A stretch of DNA of 64,000 nucleotides from Chryseobacterium sp. SSA4.19 (GTDB lineage Bacteria; Bacteroidota; Bacteroidia; Flavobacteriales; Weeksellaceae), in the NCBI RefSeq assembly GCF_022601875.1, contig NZ_JAKVIP010000010.1:62001-126000 (forward strand). Reading direction: 5' to 3'. Under the pieces are notes generated by a model. The model saw only the letters and a list, made by a program, of their open reading frames with translations. It did no database searches and was not told where the DNA came from. Made by a program: the position numbers and the translations under genes. This document shows positions 1 to 7,301 of this stretch, one piece after another. Each line of letters opens with the position of its first letter. Within the stretch, counting starts at the first letter, position 1.

Positions 1-625
1 CATCCCAAAGTTTCTGTGCAGATTCGTTTTTAAAATAAATCTCGAAACCTCCGCTTCCGGTATAACCTGTGTTGGAAATAATCACATCATTTTCCCCGGC
101 CACAGAGCCCACGGTAAAATGATAATAAGGGATTTCAGAAAGATTGGTTTCCGTCAATTTCTGAAGAATTTCAGTAGCTTTCGGACCTTGAACTGCCAAT
201 AGTGACATCTCGTCTGAAGCGTTCGTCATTTTTGCCCCGAATGTATTATATTTTGAAATATGGTTCCAGTCTTTTTCAATATTTGAAGCATTCACCACCA
301 CAAAATATTTATCATCTTCCATTTGGTAAACGATAAGGTCGTCTACAATCCCGCCGTTTTCGTTCGGAAGACATGAATATTGTGCCTTTCCGTTTTCAAG
401 AGCATCCACATTATTGGTGGTTACAAATTGTAAAAGATCCTTAGATCCCTGGCCTTCCACGAAAAACTGTCCCATATGGGAAACATCGAACAGACCTGCT
501 TTTTCCCTTACAGCAAAATGCTCTTCAGTAACTCCGGAATATTGCACAGGCATTTCAAAGCCTGCAAAAGGTACGATTTTAGCTCCTAAAGAAACATGTT
601 TGTCGTACAATGCTGTTTTCTTCAT
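1..625 (-). CDS. gcvT: Aminomethyltransferase (glycine cleavage T protein), N-terminal part
   Basis: Partial gene running off the left edge; about 208 N-terminal residues are present. The product transfers the methylene group of glycine-bound lipoyl-H protein to tetrahydrofolate, releasing ammonia, in the cytoplasmic glycine cleavage complex. The reverse-strand translation begins MKKTALYDKHVSLGAKIVPF and continues with GFEMPVQY and FDVSHMGQF, all typical of the folate-binding N-terminal domain of GcvT, and with GYTGSGGFEIY near the window edge. The start is the ATG at 623-625. The next gene on the same strand ends 17 bases upstream, so co-transcription is possible. No frameshift is seen in the visible part. 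The C-terminal domain lies outside the window. Confidence 0.95.
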   Translation of the reverse strand, partial: MKKTALYDKHVSLGAKIVPFAGFEMPVQYSGVTEEHFAVREKAGLFDVSHMGQFFVEGQGSKDLLQFVTTNNVDALENGKAQYSCLPNENGGIVDDLIVYQMEDDKYFVVVNASNIEKDWNHISKYNTFGAKMTNASDEMSLLAVQGPKATEILQKLTETNLSEIPYYHFTVGSVAGENDVIISNTGYTGSGGFEIYFKNESAQKLWD

Positions 626-642
626 TTTTAATTTTTATTGTA

Positions 643-1116
643 TTATTTTATTTTAAAACTGTCAAACGCTTCATTAAAAAGCGTCATATAATTCCCGTTC
701 CAATATTTCTGTCCGCAATTCACTGAGATCAGGAAAAGGTCTTTGTCTTTCTGAAAAACACGGGTACGCCAGATCAGCTTTTCTTTCTGATCCGTATACT
801 CATAAAAATATTCTGTATAGCCTTTCTTGCCATTTCTGCTTTTTACATTTTTTTCGTCATCTGAAGACTTATAAAGTGCAAGAATAAACTTTTTGGTTTC
901 TTCTTTAGGAAGGTTCAGTCCATGGTATTCTGAGATGGTAATTGCACCGATATGGTTATCCGGGAAAATATTAATAATGTTGTCATCATCGGTCACTTTC
1001 CATGCGTCCGGCAGGGTAATGGAATAATTCTGACTTTCGTACACTTTCGTAGAAGCTGATTGGGCAAAAGAGAAAACTGCTGTATATAAAAATAGTGCCG
1101 ACAGGATTTTTTTCAT
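643..1116 (-). CDS. Small exported protein of unknown function
   Basis: About 157 residues. The chosen start gives MKKILSALFLYTAVFSFAQ, a typical flavobacterial signal peptide ending in Phe-Ala-Gln. A longer reading to 1203 would overlap idi and place a non-signal sequence in front, so it was rejected. The mature part has the pattern Y-ESQNYSITLPDAWKV, which resembles the start of small secreted or periplasmic beta-rich domains that bind or shield hydrophobic ligands (PsbP/DUF1795-like), but no family is recognised with certainty. It starts 4 bases after the idi stop codon on the same strand, so the two are probably co-transcribed; a functional link to isoprenoid synthesis is not implied. Confidence 0.8.
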   Translation of the reverse strand: MKKILSALFLYTAVFSFAQSASTKVYESQNYSITLPDAWKVTDDDNIINIFPDNHIGAITISEYHGLNLPKEETKKFILALYKSSDDEKNVKSRNGKKGYTEYFYEYTDQKEKLIWRTRVFQKDKDLFLISVNCGQKYWNGNYMTLFNEAFDSFKIK

Positions 1117-1120
1117 GGGA

Positions 1121-1630
1121 TTAAAGTTGGTGCTTATATTCTTCCAGAATAATTTTAAACCATTCGGTGAAGTTTTCAGGTTTTTCAGCCATTTCTTTAT
1201 CAAGTTCTTCCATAGAAATATACTTTACTTCTTCCACTTCTTCACGGTTCAGCATGAATTCGTTTTCAAAAGTTCCTGAAAAAACATGGTCAAGCTCATG
1301 CTCCCAAAGTCCGTTTCCTACATCTGCTTTATAAATGAAACTGAATTTTTGTGAAAGCTCAGCCTCAATTCCCAACTCTTCTTTCAGTCTTCGTTGTGCA
1401 CCTTCCAGATAAGTTTCTTCGATTCTAGGATGAGAACATACGGCATTGGTCCATTTTAACGGGGAATGATATTTTCCGGAAGCTCTTTTCTGCAACAGCA
1501 TTTCACCTTTTTTGTTAAACAGGAATACAGAAAAAGCCCGGTGTAATAAACCGTTGACGTGAGCCTGCTGCTTTTCCATTGAGCCGAGAATTTTATCTTC
1601 AGGATTAACTAAAACTACGAATTCTTCCAT
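1121..1630 (-). CDS. idi: Isopentenyl-diphosphate delta-isomerase, type 1
   Basis: 169 residues, the normal size for bacterial type 1 Idi. It interconverts isopentenyl and dimethylallyl diphosphate in the cytoplasm, feeding menaquinone, carotenoid and undecaprenyl synthesis. The catalytic Cys lies in WTNAVCSHP (about residues 60-68). The Nudix-like segment with EGAQRRLKEELGI follows, and the metal-binding/catalytic acidic stretch is in LWEHELDHVF (about residues 108-117). HRAFSVFLFN near residue 30 is also characteristic. A reverse-strand -7 box (TACATTTG, 1636-1643) ends only six bases before the ATG, so the message may be nearly leaderless. The small exported protein follows at a 4-base gap. 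Confidence 0.95.
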   Translation of the reverse strand: MEEFVVLVNPEDKILGSMEKQQAHVNGLLHRAFSVFLFNKKGEMLLQKRASGKYHSPLKWTNAVCSHPRIEETYLEGAQRRLKEELGIEAELSQKFSFIYKADVGNGLWEHELDHVFSGTFENEFMLNREEVEEVKYISMEELDKEMAEKPENFTEWFKIILEEYKHQL

Positions 1631-1635
1631 TTCTA

Positions 1636-1643
1636 CAAATGTA
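1636..1643 (-). promoter_or_regulatory. Bacteroidota -7 promoter box for idi
   Basis: The reverse strand reads TACATTTG, a full match to TAnnTTTG. A weak TTTC lies at the -33 position with about 20 bases between. The box ends six bases before the idi start codon. Confidence 0.5.
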
Positions 1644-1674
1644 AGAGTAATAAATGTATTTTGGAAATTTTTGG

Positions 1675-1881
1675 TTAAACATCATATTTTTTGGTTTTAT
1701 ATGCGTATAAAGAACGAATGTGATGAATTGTGAACAGGTACAAAGGTATTCCTGTGATTAATGATCTTAAGAATACCATGATAGGATTGTTTTTACAATA
1801 CCAGGCTTTACTGCGAAAAAATGAATATATATTAAGTTTAACAAACCTCTTTACTATAAAAAACATAACTTTGTTATTCAA
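1675..1881 (-). CDS. Possible small membrane protein, doubtful
   Basis: Open frame of 68 codons in the 260-base gap between idi and the divergent HAD gene. It is rich in Phe, Ile and Tyr, with one hydrophobic stretch (IMVFLRSLITGIPLYLF) flanked by Lys/Arg, so it could be a single-span membrane peptide. Against it: the promoter of the HAD gene (1866-1873) sits inside its first codons, no promoter for it was found, and the AT-rich composition makes chance frames common. No family recognised. Confidence 0.2.
   Translation of the reverse strand: MNNKVMFFIVKRFVKLNIYSFFRSKAWYCKNNPIMVFLRSLITGIPLYLFTIHHIRSLYAYKTKKYDV
1866..1873 (+). promoter_or_regulatory. -7 promoter box for the HAD-family gene
   Basis: TAACTTTG, a perfect TAnnTTTG match, 17 bases upstream of the ATG at 1891. 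No good -33 TTG was seen at the expected distance. Confidence 0.5.
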
Positions 1882-1890
1882 TTTTTTAAA

Positions 1891-2298
1891 ATGGAATTAG
1901 AATATAAAGCCCACATCAGTCCGATCCTGAAGGATGGTGTAAAAAATTATTTAATTGATATAGACGGAACCATCACAGAAGATGTTCCTAATGAAGAACC
2001 GGAAAGAATGGTCACCTGTGAGCCTTTTCCGGACGCTCTGGAAACCATTAACAGATGGTATGATGAAGGACATCAGATCTGTTTTTTCACATCGAGAACA
2101 GAAGATCTTAAGCAAATAACTATTGACTGGCTTGACAGGCATGGATTCCGGTATCACAGCGTTTTATGCGGGAAGCCGAGAGGTGGGAATTACCACTGGA
2201 TCGATAATCACCTGGTAAGGGCAACGAGATACAAAGGGAAATTTACGGATCTTGTTGAAAAGCAGGTGACCATTGAGGTCTTTAAGGAAGAAGAATAA
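1891..2298 (+). CDS. HAD-superfamily hydrolase, small BT0820/LNS2-like type
   Basis: 135 residues. The HAD motif I Asp pair is in YLIDIDGTITED (about residues 20-31, DxDxT). Motif II is in CFFTSRTED (about residues 69-77). A Lys followed by a basic-glycine stretch and Asp is in GKPRGGNYHWIDNH (about residues 94-107). These are the nucleophile/acid pair, the Ser/Thr and the Lys plus acidic residues of HAD phosphatases. The protein has almost no cap domain, so it probably acts on an accessible phosphate group such as a nucleotide or sugar phosphate; the substrate is unknown. Flavobacterial relatives are often labelled phosphoheptose isomerase in databases, which the motifs do not support. It stands 62 bases upstream of the serA-like gene on the same strand and may be co-transcribed. 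Confidence 0.8.
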   Translation: MELEYKAHISPILKDGVKNYLIDIDGTITEDVPNEEPERMVTCEPFPDALETINRWYDEGHQICFFTSRTEDLKQITIDWLDRHGFRYHSVLCGKPRGGNYHWIDNHLVRATRYKGKFTDLVEKQVTIEVFKEEE

Positions 2299-2360
2299 AA
2301 TTTAAAATAAGATTAAACGATTAATTAAAGATTAAGTAATTTTAAAATCAGCAAAAGTAT

Positions 2361-3320
2361 ATGAAAGTGTTAGCAAACGACGGCTTGGATCAATCCGGTA
2401 TTGATGCCCTGACTGAAAAAGGTTTTGAAGTGATTACTGAAAAAGTTCCTCAGGAGCTTTTGGCGGATTATATCAATGTGCATAAAATCCGTACCATTCT
2501 GGTGCGCAGTGCAACGCAGGTAAGAAAGGATATGATCGACAGCTGTCCCTCATTGGAGATCATCGGCAGGGGAGGCGTAGGTATGGATAATATAGATGTT
2601 GATTACGCAAGGGAAAAAGGGATCCATGTCATCAATACTCCTTCGGCAAGTTCAGAGTCGGTTGCGGAACTGGTGTTTGCCCATCTGTTTTCAGGAGCTA
2701 GATTTTTGCAGGATTCCAACAGGAAAATGCCTGTAGTGGGAGATACTGAGTTTGCTGCTCTGAAAAAATCATATGCTGCGGGGATTGAACTGAAAGGAAA
2801 GACTATCGGGATCATCGGAATGGGAAGAATCGGGCAGGAAGTGGCAAAAATTGCTTTAGGATTGGGAATGAGAGTAGTGGCAGCAGATAACAATATAGGA
2901 AAAGCGAGCATAAAGGTTACATTTTACAATAAGCAGTTCATCAATGTGGACATAGAAACGGAACCGCTTCAGGATGTTCTTCAGCATGCGGATTTTATTA
3001 CGCTTCATGTTCCGGCTCAGAAAGACGGTTATATGATCGGGAAAAAAGAGTTTGAAATGATGAAAGACGGAGTAGCAATTGTCAATTGTTCAAGAGGCGG
3101 GGTAATTGATGAAACGGCTTTAATCGAAGCTTTAAACTCGGGAAAAGTGAAATTTGCAGGATTGGACGTTTTCATTAATGAACCTACGCCTTCAAAAGAA
3201 ATACTGAGCCATTCAAAAATCTCTTTGACTCCCCATACAGGAGCGTCCACTCTGGAAGCACAGGATAGAATCGGTCTTTCCCTGGCAGAGCAGATTTCAA
3301 GCATTTTACAGATCCAATAA
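2361..3320 (+). CDS. serA: D-3-phosphoglycerate dehydrogenase / D-2-hydroxyacid dehydrogenase
   Basis: 319 residues, a short form without the C-terminal ACT or ASB regulatory domains. It oxidises D-3-phosphoglycerate with NAD+ in the first step of serine synthesis, or a related 2-hydroxyacid. The substrate domain has GRGGVGMDNIDV (about residues 71-82). The NAD Rossmann motif is GIIGMGRIGQEVA (about residues 150-162). The catalytic Arg lies in VNCSRGGVIDE (about residues 230-240), Glu in FINEPTPS and His in LTPHTGAST (about residues 290-298). The absence of ACT suggests no direct serine feedback. A strong hairpin terminator follows. SerA is the best reading, but serC is not in the window to confirm the pathway. 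Confidence 0.85.
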   Translation: MKVLANDGLDQSGIDALTEKGFEVITEKVPQELLADYINVHKIRTILVRSATQVRKDMIDSCPSLEIIGRGGVGMDNIDVDYAREKGIHVINTPSASSESVAELVFAHLFSGARFLQDSNRKMPVVGDTEFAALKKSYAAGIELKGKTIGIIGMGRIGQEVAKIALGLGMRVVAADNNIGKASIKVTFYNKQFINVDIETEPLQDVLQHADFITLHVPAQKDGYMIGKKEFEMMKDGVAIVNCSRGGVIDETALIEALNSGKVKFAGLDVFINEPTPSKEILSHSKISLTPHTGASTLEAQDRIGLSLAEQISSILQIQ

Positions 3321-3337
3321 TAGGATTAAAAGACAAA

Positions 3338-3366
3338 CAAAGCACTTCAATTACTGAAGTGCTTTG
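3338..3366. terminator. Bidirectional intrinsic terminator between serA and mscL
   Basis: Perfect 12-bp stem (3338-3349 with 3355-3366), 5-base loop ATTAC, T-rich in both directions. It lies between converging genes. Confidence 0.85.
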
Positions 3367-3369
3367 CTT

Positions 3370-3759
3370 TTATAGACTGTTTTTAGTTTTCAGTAAATCT
3401 CTGATTTCCATTAACAGCTTCTGATCTTCAGTAGGGCCTGCCGGTGCGGCTGGCTTAGGATCAGGTTTTCTGTTAAGGCTGTTCACTCCTTTGATCAGCA
3501 GGAACAAAACAAAAGCAACAATTATAAAACTGATGACGGATGACAGGAAATTACCATATTTAACCCCTTCCCACGAAAGCTCTGCAATATTTTTCACGTT
3601 GGCTTTCTCTAAGGCAGGGTTCAGGAGTAGTGGCGTAATAATATCATCCACAAAAGATTTTACGATGGCACTGAATGCAGCACCTATGATGACACCGACT
3701 GCCAGATCCAGTACATTGCCTTTAAATGCAAATTCTTTAAATTCTTTAATAAATCCCAT
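3370..3759 (-). CDS. mscL: Large-conductance mechanosensitive channel MscL
   Basis: 129 residues from the chosen start, which gives MGFIKEFKEFAFKGNVLDLA, the standard amphipathic N-terminus. MscL forms a pentameric inner-membrane pore that opens under osmotic downshock. Two membrane spans are visible: LAVGVIIGAAFSAIVKSFV (about 19-37, with the Gly/Ala-rich pore lining) and SVISFIIVAFVLFLLIKGV (about 72-90). A charged C-terminal helix follows. A start 24 bases upstream (3783) is possible in frame, but the -7 box at 3786-3793 would put transcription start at or after it, so it was not used. Confidence 0.95.
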   Translation of the reverse strand: MGFIKEFKEFAFKGNVLDLAVGVIIGAAFSAIVKSFVDDIITPLLLNPALEKANVKNIAELSWEGVKYGNFLSSVISFIIVAFVLFLLIKGVNSLNRKPDPKPAAPAGPTEDQKLLMEIRDLLKTKNSL

Positions 3760-3785
3760 AATTAGTTTTTTATGCGTTATCATAA

Positions 3786-3793
3786 CAAAAATA
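3786..3793 (-). promoter_or_regulatory. -7 promoter box for mscL
   Basis: The reverse strand reads TATTTTTG (TAnnTTTG). It leaves a leader of about 22 bases to the ATG at 3759 and argues against the upstream in-frame ATG at 3783. Confidence 0.5.
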
Positions 3794-3941
3794 GCATTTT
3801 AAAAGGTATGAAATATAATTTTCGTAATTTTTATAACATGGTAAAAATGAATAATTATAAAATCTGATACTTTTAATTGGTCATACCCTGCTGTATGGCA
3901 GGTTGGAATTTCTTTTGTAAATTGCTTATAAAAGCATTATA

Positions 3942-5453
3942 ATGAAGATTTTCACCGCACAGCAGATCCGGAATTGTGACCATTATACCATAGAAAATGA
4001 ACCTGTGACTTCCATTCAGCTGATGGAGCGTGCCGCGCAGGCATGCGCAGACTGGATTTCGGAACATTGCAGCCACCACAGGAATTTTGCTGTTTTCTGC
4101 GGAAGCGGAAATAATGGAGGCGATGGTTTTGCTGTAGCCCGAATGTTATATACTAAAGGTTTTGATGTGGACGTCTTTACCAATTCCAAAGCCGACTTTT
4201 CTCCCGATGCCCAAAGCAATTTTAAAAATGTAAAAGAGATTGCCGGTATTAGGGTCAGAGATTTTAAAGAGGCCGAAAATTACCGTTTTGATAACAGGAC
4301 TGTAATTATCGATGCGCTGCTTGGAACCGGACTGTCGAGAGATGTGGAAGGAGAGATGAAAGAATTGATCACCTTCTTAAACTCACAGAACAATATTAAA
4401 ATTTCAATAGATATTCCTTCGGGGCTTTTTGCCGATACGATTTCTTCTGATGATGCCACTATTTTTACGGCAGATTATACCTTGAGCTTCCAATTCTGGA
4501 AAAAAGCATTTCTTCATCCCGAAACAGGAAAACACGCAGGAAAAGTTCATATTCTGGATATCCGGTTAAGTGAAGAATATATTTCAGCAACTGAAACGGA
4601 TGATTTTGTCATTCATGAAATGGTTAAAGATATTTTTAAACCGCGGAATGAATTTTCTCATAAAGGAACCTACGGAAAAGTTACGATTATCGGAGGAAGC
4701 TATGGTAAAATAGGCGCGGCGGTTCTGGCTACGAAAGCTGCTTTGAAAACCGGTGCCGGACTTACTTTTACTCTGGCTCCGAAGTGTGGGTATGAGATCC
4801 TGCAAACTTCCAATCCTGAAGCCATGTTTATTGAAGGAGGGAATGATTTTATAGATACTATTGAAGTGGATGAACATTCTGTATTGGGAATAGGCCCCGG
4901 TTTGGGAACAGCGCAAGAAACAGCAAAAAGCTTTCTGAAATTTCTGAAAGCCTATTCAAAGCCGTTAATTCTAGATGCAGATGCACTGAATATTATTTCA
5001 GAAGATGCAGAAAATATAAAGCTTATTCCTAAGAAGTCTATTATTACGCCGCATCCGAGAGAGTTTGAGCGACTGTTCGGGACAACAGAAAATTCTTTTA
5101 TAAGACTGGAGCTGGCAAAAAAGAAAGCAAAGGAAATGAATATTTATATAATACTGAAAGACCATCATACACAGGTCATCACTCCGCAGGGACAGGTGTT
5201 TTATAACATCACAGGAAATTCGGGATTGGCAAAAGGAGGAAGCGGGGATATTCTGACGGGAATCCTAACTTCTTTTTTAGCACAGAACTATTCTGAAAAA
5301 GATGCTGCTCTTTTGGGCGTATGGTTCCATGGGAAAGCTGCGGAATATACTGCCGAAAAATGTTCTAAAGAAGCCATGCTTCCGACAGATGTGATCCATG
5401 CATTCGGAAATGTATTTCAAGAACTCGAAAGGAAAACAACAAGGATATTTTAA
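3942..5453 (+). CDS. nnr: Bifunctional NAD(P)H-hydrate epimerase / ADP-dependent dehydratase
   Basis: 503 residues, the size of the fused NnrE-NnrD enzyme. It repairs damaged NAD(P)H: the N-terminal domain epimerises the hydrate, the C-terminal domain dehydrates S-NAD(P)HX using ADP. The N-terminal half has CGSGNNGGDGFAVAR (about residues 51-65), the YjeF_N signature. The C-terminal ribokinase-fold half has IIGGSYGKIGAAVLATKAAL (about 247-266), GIGPGLG (about 313-319) and NSGLAKGGSGDILTGIL (about 425-441), which carry the nucleotide-binding and catalytic residues. It stands alone on the plus strand, divergent from mscL, and is followed by a terminator. Confidence 0.95.
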   Translation: MKIFTAQQIRNCDHYTIENEPVTSIQLMERAAQACADWISEHCSHHRNFAVFCGSGNNGGDGFAVARMLYTKGFDVDVFTNSKADFSPDAQSNFKNVKEIAGIRVRDFKEAENYRFDNRTVIIDALLGTGLSRDVEGEMKELITFLNSQNNIKISIDIPSGLFADTISSDDATIFTADYTLSFQFWKKAFLHPETGKHAGKVHILDIRLSEEYISATETDDFVIHEMVKDIFKPRNEFSHKGTYGKVTIIGGSYGKIGAAVLATKAALKTGAGLTFTLAPKCGYEILQTSNPEAMFIEGGNDFIDTIEVDEHSVLGIGPGLGTAQETAKSFLKFLKAYSKPLILDADALNIISEDAENIKLIPKKSIITPHPREFERLFGTTENSFIRLELAKKKAKEMNIYIILKDHHTQVITPQGQVFYNITGNSGLAKGGSGDILTGILTSFLAQNYSEKDAALLGVWFHGKAAEYTAEKCSKEAMLPTDVIHAFGNVFQELERKTTRIF

Positions 5454-5491
5454 TAAAAAATTGTCATAATCTGGAATAGCAACAAGCTTTT

Positions 5492-5534
5492 ACCTGCAAA
5501 AAGCAGGTCTATAATCATACAAACCTGCTTTTTT
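5492..5534. terminator. Intrinsic terminator with two alternative hairpins
   Basis: Three segments alternate: ACCTGC (5492-5497), GCAGGT (5503-5508) and ACCTGC followed by six T (5523-5534). The middle one can pair with either side. The 11-bp outer stem 5498-5508/5523-5533 is the stronger and ends nnr. It lies between converging nnr and lgt. Confidence 0.7.
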
Positions 5535-5577
5535 ATGAAGTCCCATCAGTTGACGGTTCTGAAATTTAATTTTATAC

Positions 5578-6846
5578 TTAGTCCGGTTTCTCGTTCTGCT
5601 CTTTCGTGATCGTGAATTTTTTGGAGATGATCATAATAACAACTCCGGCAATCATGAAAGGAATGGAAAGCACCTGGCCGGTATTCAATCCTCCAAACTG
5701 GATAAATTCATCACCCTGAGGCTCTTTCAGGAATTCCACGAAGAACCGGATTGCCCACAGAATAATAAAGAATAGGCCGAATAACCATCCCTGCTGGTAT
5801 TTTTTGTTGGTTTTCCGATACAGAATCCATAAGATCACAAACAGGCAGACATATCCGAAAGCTTCAAACAGCTGTGCAGGATATCTCGGAACGGTAAGGC
5901 CATATTCACTGCTCTGCTGCGGGAAAAGGATGGCAAAAGGAGAGTTGGGATCAACAGGCTTTCCGATAATTTCAGAATTGAAAAAGTTACCCAGCCTTAC
6001 AAAAGCACCTCCTAAAGACACAACGATTCCTAAACGGTCATACACCCAGAAAGGGTTTTTTCTGATGATTTTAAATGAATAATAAAGCGTTGTAAAAATC
6101 AGTGCAATCGTTGCGCCGTGGCTGGCCAATCCTGAAAATCCGGTGAACTTAAACCCGTTTTTGGTGCTTATCGGTAAAAATACGCTCCAGAAATCTTCTT
6201 TGAAAAGTTCAGGCTGATAAAAGATCACATGGCCCATTCTGGCACCCAGGATTGTTCCGATCAAAGTCCAGGTAAAAAGCGGCTCCAGGTATTTCTGATT
6301 AACATTATCAATTTTGAACATCCTGTTCATTAAAATGTAACCGAAACCAAACGCGAAAATAAACATCAGGCTGTAAAAATGCAGCGTAATTGGACCTAAT
6401 TGAATTCCTTTTGAAGGATTCCAGATCTTATACGTTGTTTCCAGGCTAACGGAATCACCGGCTGCTATCGCTTTGTCTGTTTTTACGGCATACCTGAAAG
6501 TATCGATGTTTTCTTTGGTTGGTGAAGTTTCAATGGGTTTTAAATTCTTATCCAGAAACTGGTATTTCGCATCCTTAAACTTTGCCAGTGTTAAAGCCGT
6601 AAAATTAAAATAGGCAGGCTCGAAATTAGACTCGTTCAGAATAACCAGAACATTCCCGTCTACTTTTCTGTCCGGAAATACATTCAGGTCTGAGAGTTCT
6701 GTTGTAGCATACACCTTAACAGGAACATCAGCAGCATTTACCTTTAAAGTGGCATCAGACATTCCGTCAGGATAATTTTGTGCAAAAAATAATTGGGTAA
6801 TCAGCGCAAAGAATACGAGATAAAATCTGAAAAAAATATTATTCAT
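5578..6846 (-). CDS. lgt: Prolipoprotein diacylglyceryl transferase with extra N-terminal exported domain
   Basis: 422 residues; ordinary Lgt is about 260-300. Lgt attaches diacylglycerol from phosphatidylglycerol to the lipobox Cys of prelipoproteins in the inner membrane. The usual Lgt N-terminus appears only at about residue 147 (GIQLGPITLHFYSLMFIFAF). After it come GLASHGATIAL (the conserved His region), RLGNFFNSEIIG (about residues 282-293, the Lgt signature with Arg, Asn and Glu) and RYPAQLFEA. At least six membrane spans follow. Residues 1-22 look like a signal peptide ending Phe-Ala-Gln, and residues 23-145 form a soluble, beta-rich region with no known Lgt counterpart, presumably periplasmic. 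yidD ends 25 bases upstream on the same strand, so the pair is probably an operon. Confidence 0.92.
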   Translation of the reverse strand: MNNIFFRFYLVFFALITQLFFAQNYPDGMSDATLKVNAADVPVKVYATTELSDLNVFPDRKVDGNVLVILNESNFEPAYFNFTALTLAKFKDAKYQFLDKNLKPIETSPTKENIDTFRYAVKTDKAIAAGDSVSLETTYKIWNPSKGIQLGPITLHFYSLMFIFAFGFGYILMNRMFKIDNVNQKYLEPLFTWTLIGTILGARMGHVIFYQPELFKEDFWSVFLPISTKNGFKFTGFSGLASHGATIALIFTTLYYSFKIIRKNPFWVYDRLGIVVSLGGAFVRLGNFFNSEIIGKPVDPNSPFAILFPQQSSEYGLTVPRYPAQLFEAFGYVCLFVILWILYRKTNKKYQQGWLFGLFFIILWAIRFFVEFLKEPQGDEFIQFGGLNTGQVLSIPFMIAGVVIMIISKKFTITKEQNEKPD

Positions 6847-6871
6847 TTCTATTTTTTTAGTAGTTTATTTT

Positions 6872-7120
6872 TTAATGATTGTGTTTTGGCGGAACAGGAT
6901 CGTAGCCGCTTCCTCCCCATGGGTGACATTTTGAAATTCTTCTCATCCCCATCCAGAACCCTTTGAAAATACCATGAACCTGCAGGGCTTCTACCATGTA
7001 ATGTGAACAGGTAGGTTCATACCGGCAGTTTTTTGGCAGTAACGGAGAGATGCACCATTGGTAAATTTTGATCAGGATTACCAGAGGGAAAGTGATTATT
7101 TTGTTCAATACAGGTTTCAA
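6872..7120 (-). CDS. yidD: Membrane protein insertion efficiency factor YidD
   Basis: 82 residues, full length for YidD. This small inner-membrane-associated protein helps YidC-dependent insertion of membrane proteins. The pattern [20 protein letters not shown] (about residues 19-38) followed by [12 protein letters not shown] and [14 protein letters not shown] is diagnostic. It lacks its usual neighbours rnpA and yidC and instead precedes lgt. A reverse-strand -7 box (TATTTTTG, 7128-7135) ends seven bases before the ATG, and no other Met is found near the N-terminus, so the message would be almost leaderless. Confidence 0.95.
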   Translation of the reverse strand: MKPVLNKIITFPLVILIKIYQWCISPLLPKNCRYEPTCSHYMVEALQVHGIFKGFWMGMRRISKCHPWGGSGYDPVPPKHNH

Positions 7121-7127
7121 AACACTG

Positions 7128-7135
7128 CAAAAATA
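7128..7135 (-). promoter_or_regulatory. -7 promoter box for yidD-lgt
   Basis: The reverse strand reads TATTTTTG, matching TAnnTTTG. It ends seven bases before the yidD start codon. No clear -33 element. Confidence 0.45.
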
Positions 7136-7203
7136 GCGTAAAAAATTGAAAATTAGTTTAAATTTGTTAGAAGTTTCGGGATTGCAGAAACCGGTTCACC
7201 GGA

Positions 7204-7235
7204 TTGATTCCGGTGTTTTCCTGTTGGTAACTTTG
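7204..7235 (+). promoter_or_regulatory. Promoter for rarA
   Basis: TTG at 7204-7206 and TAACTTTG at 7228-7235 with 21 bases between, fitting the Bacteroidota -33/-7 arrangement. It leaves a leader of about 60 bases to the rarA start. Confidence 0.55.
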
Positions 7236-7301
7236 TAGATTAAGAACATCCATTGCAGTCATCACAAAGCTTGAAAATAGACCCTTTAAATCTGAACGAT
7301 C

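Noticed and set aside
1675..1881. Open frame of 68 codons as a definite gene
   Set aside because: Overlaps the promoter of the divergent HAD gene, has no promoter of its own and no recognised family; kept only as a doubtful feature.
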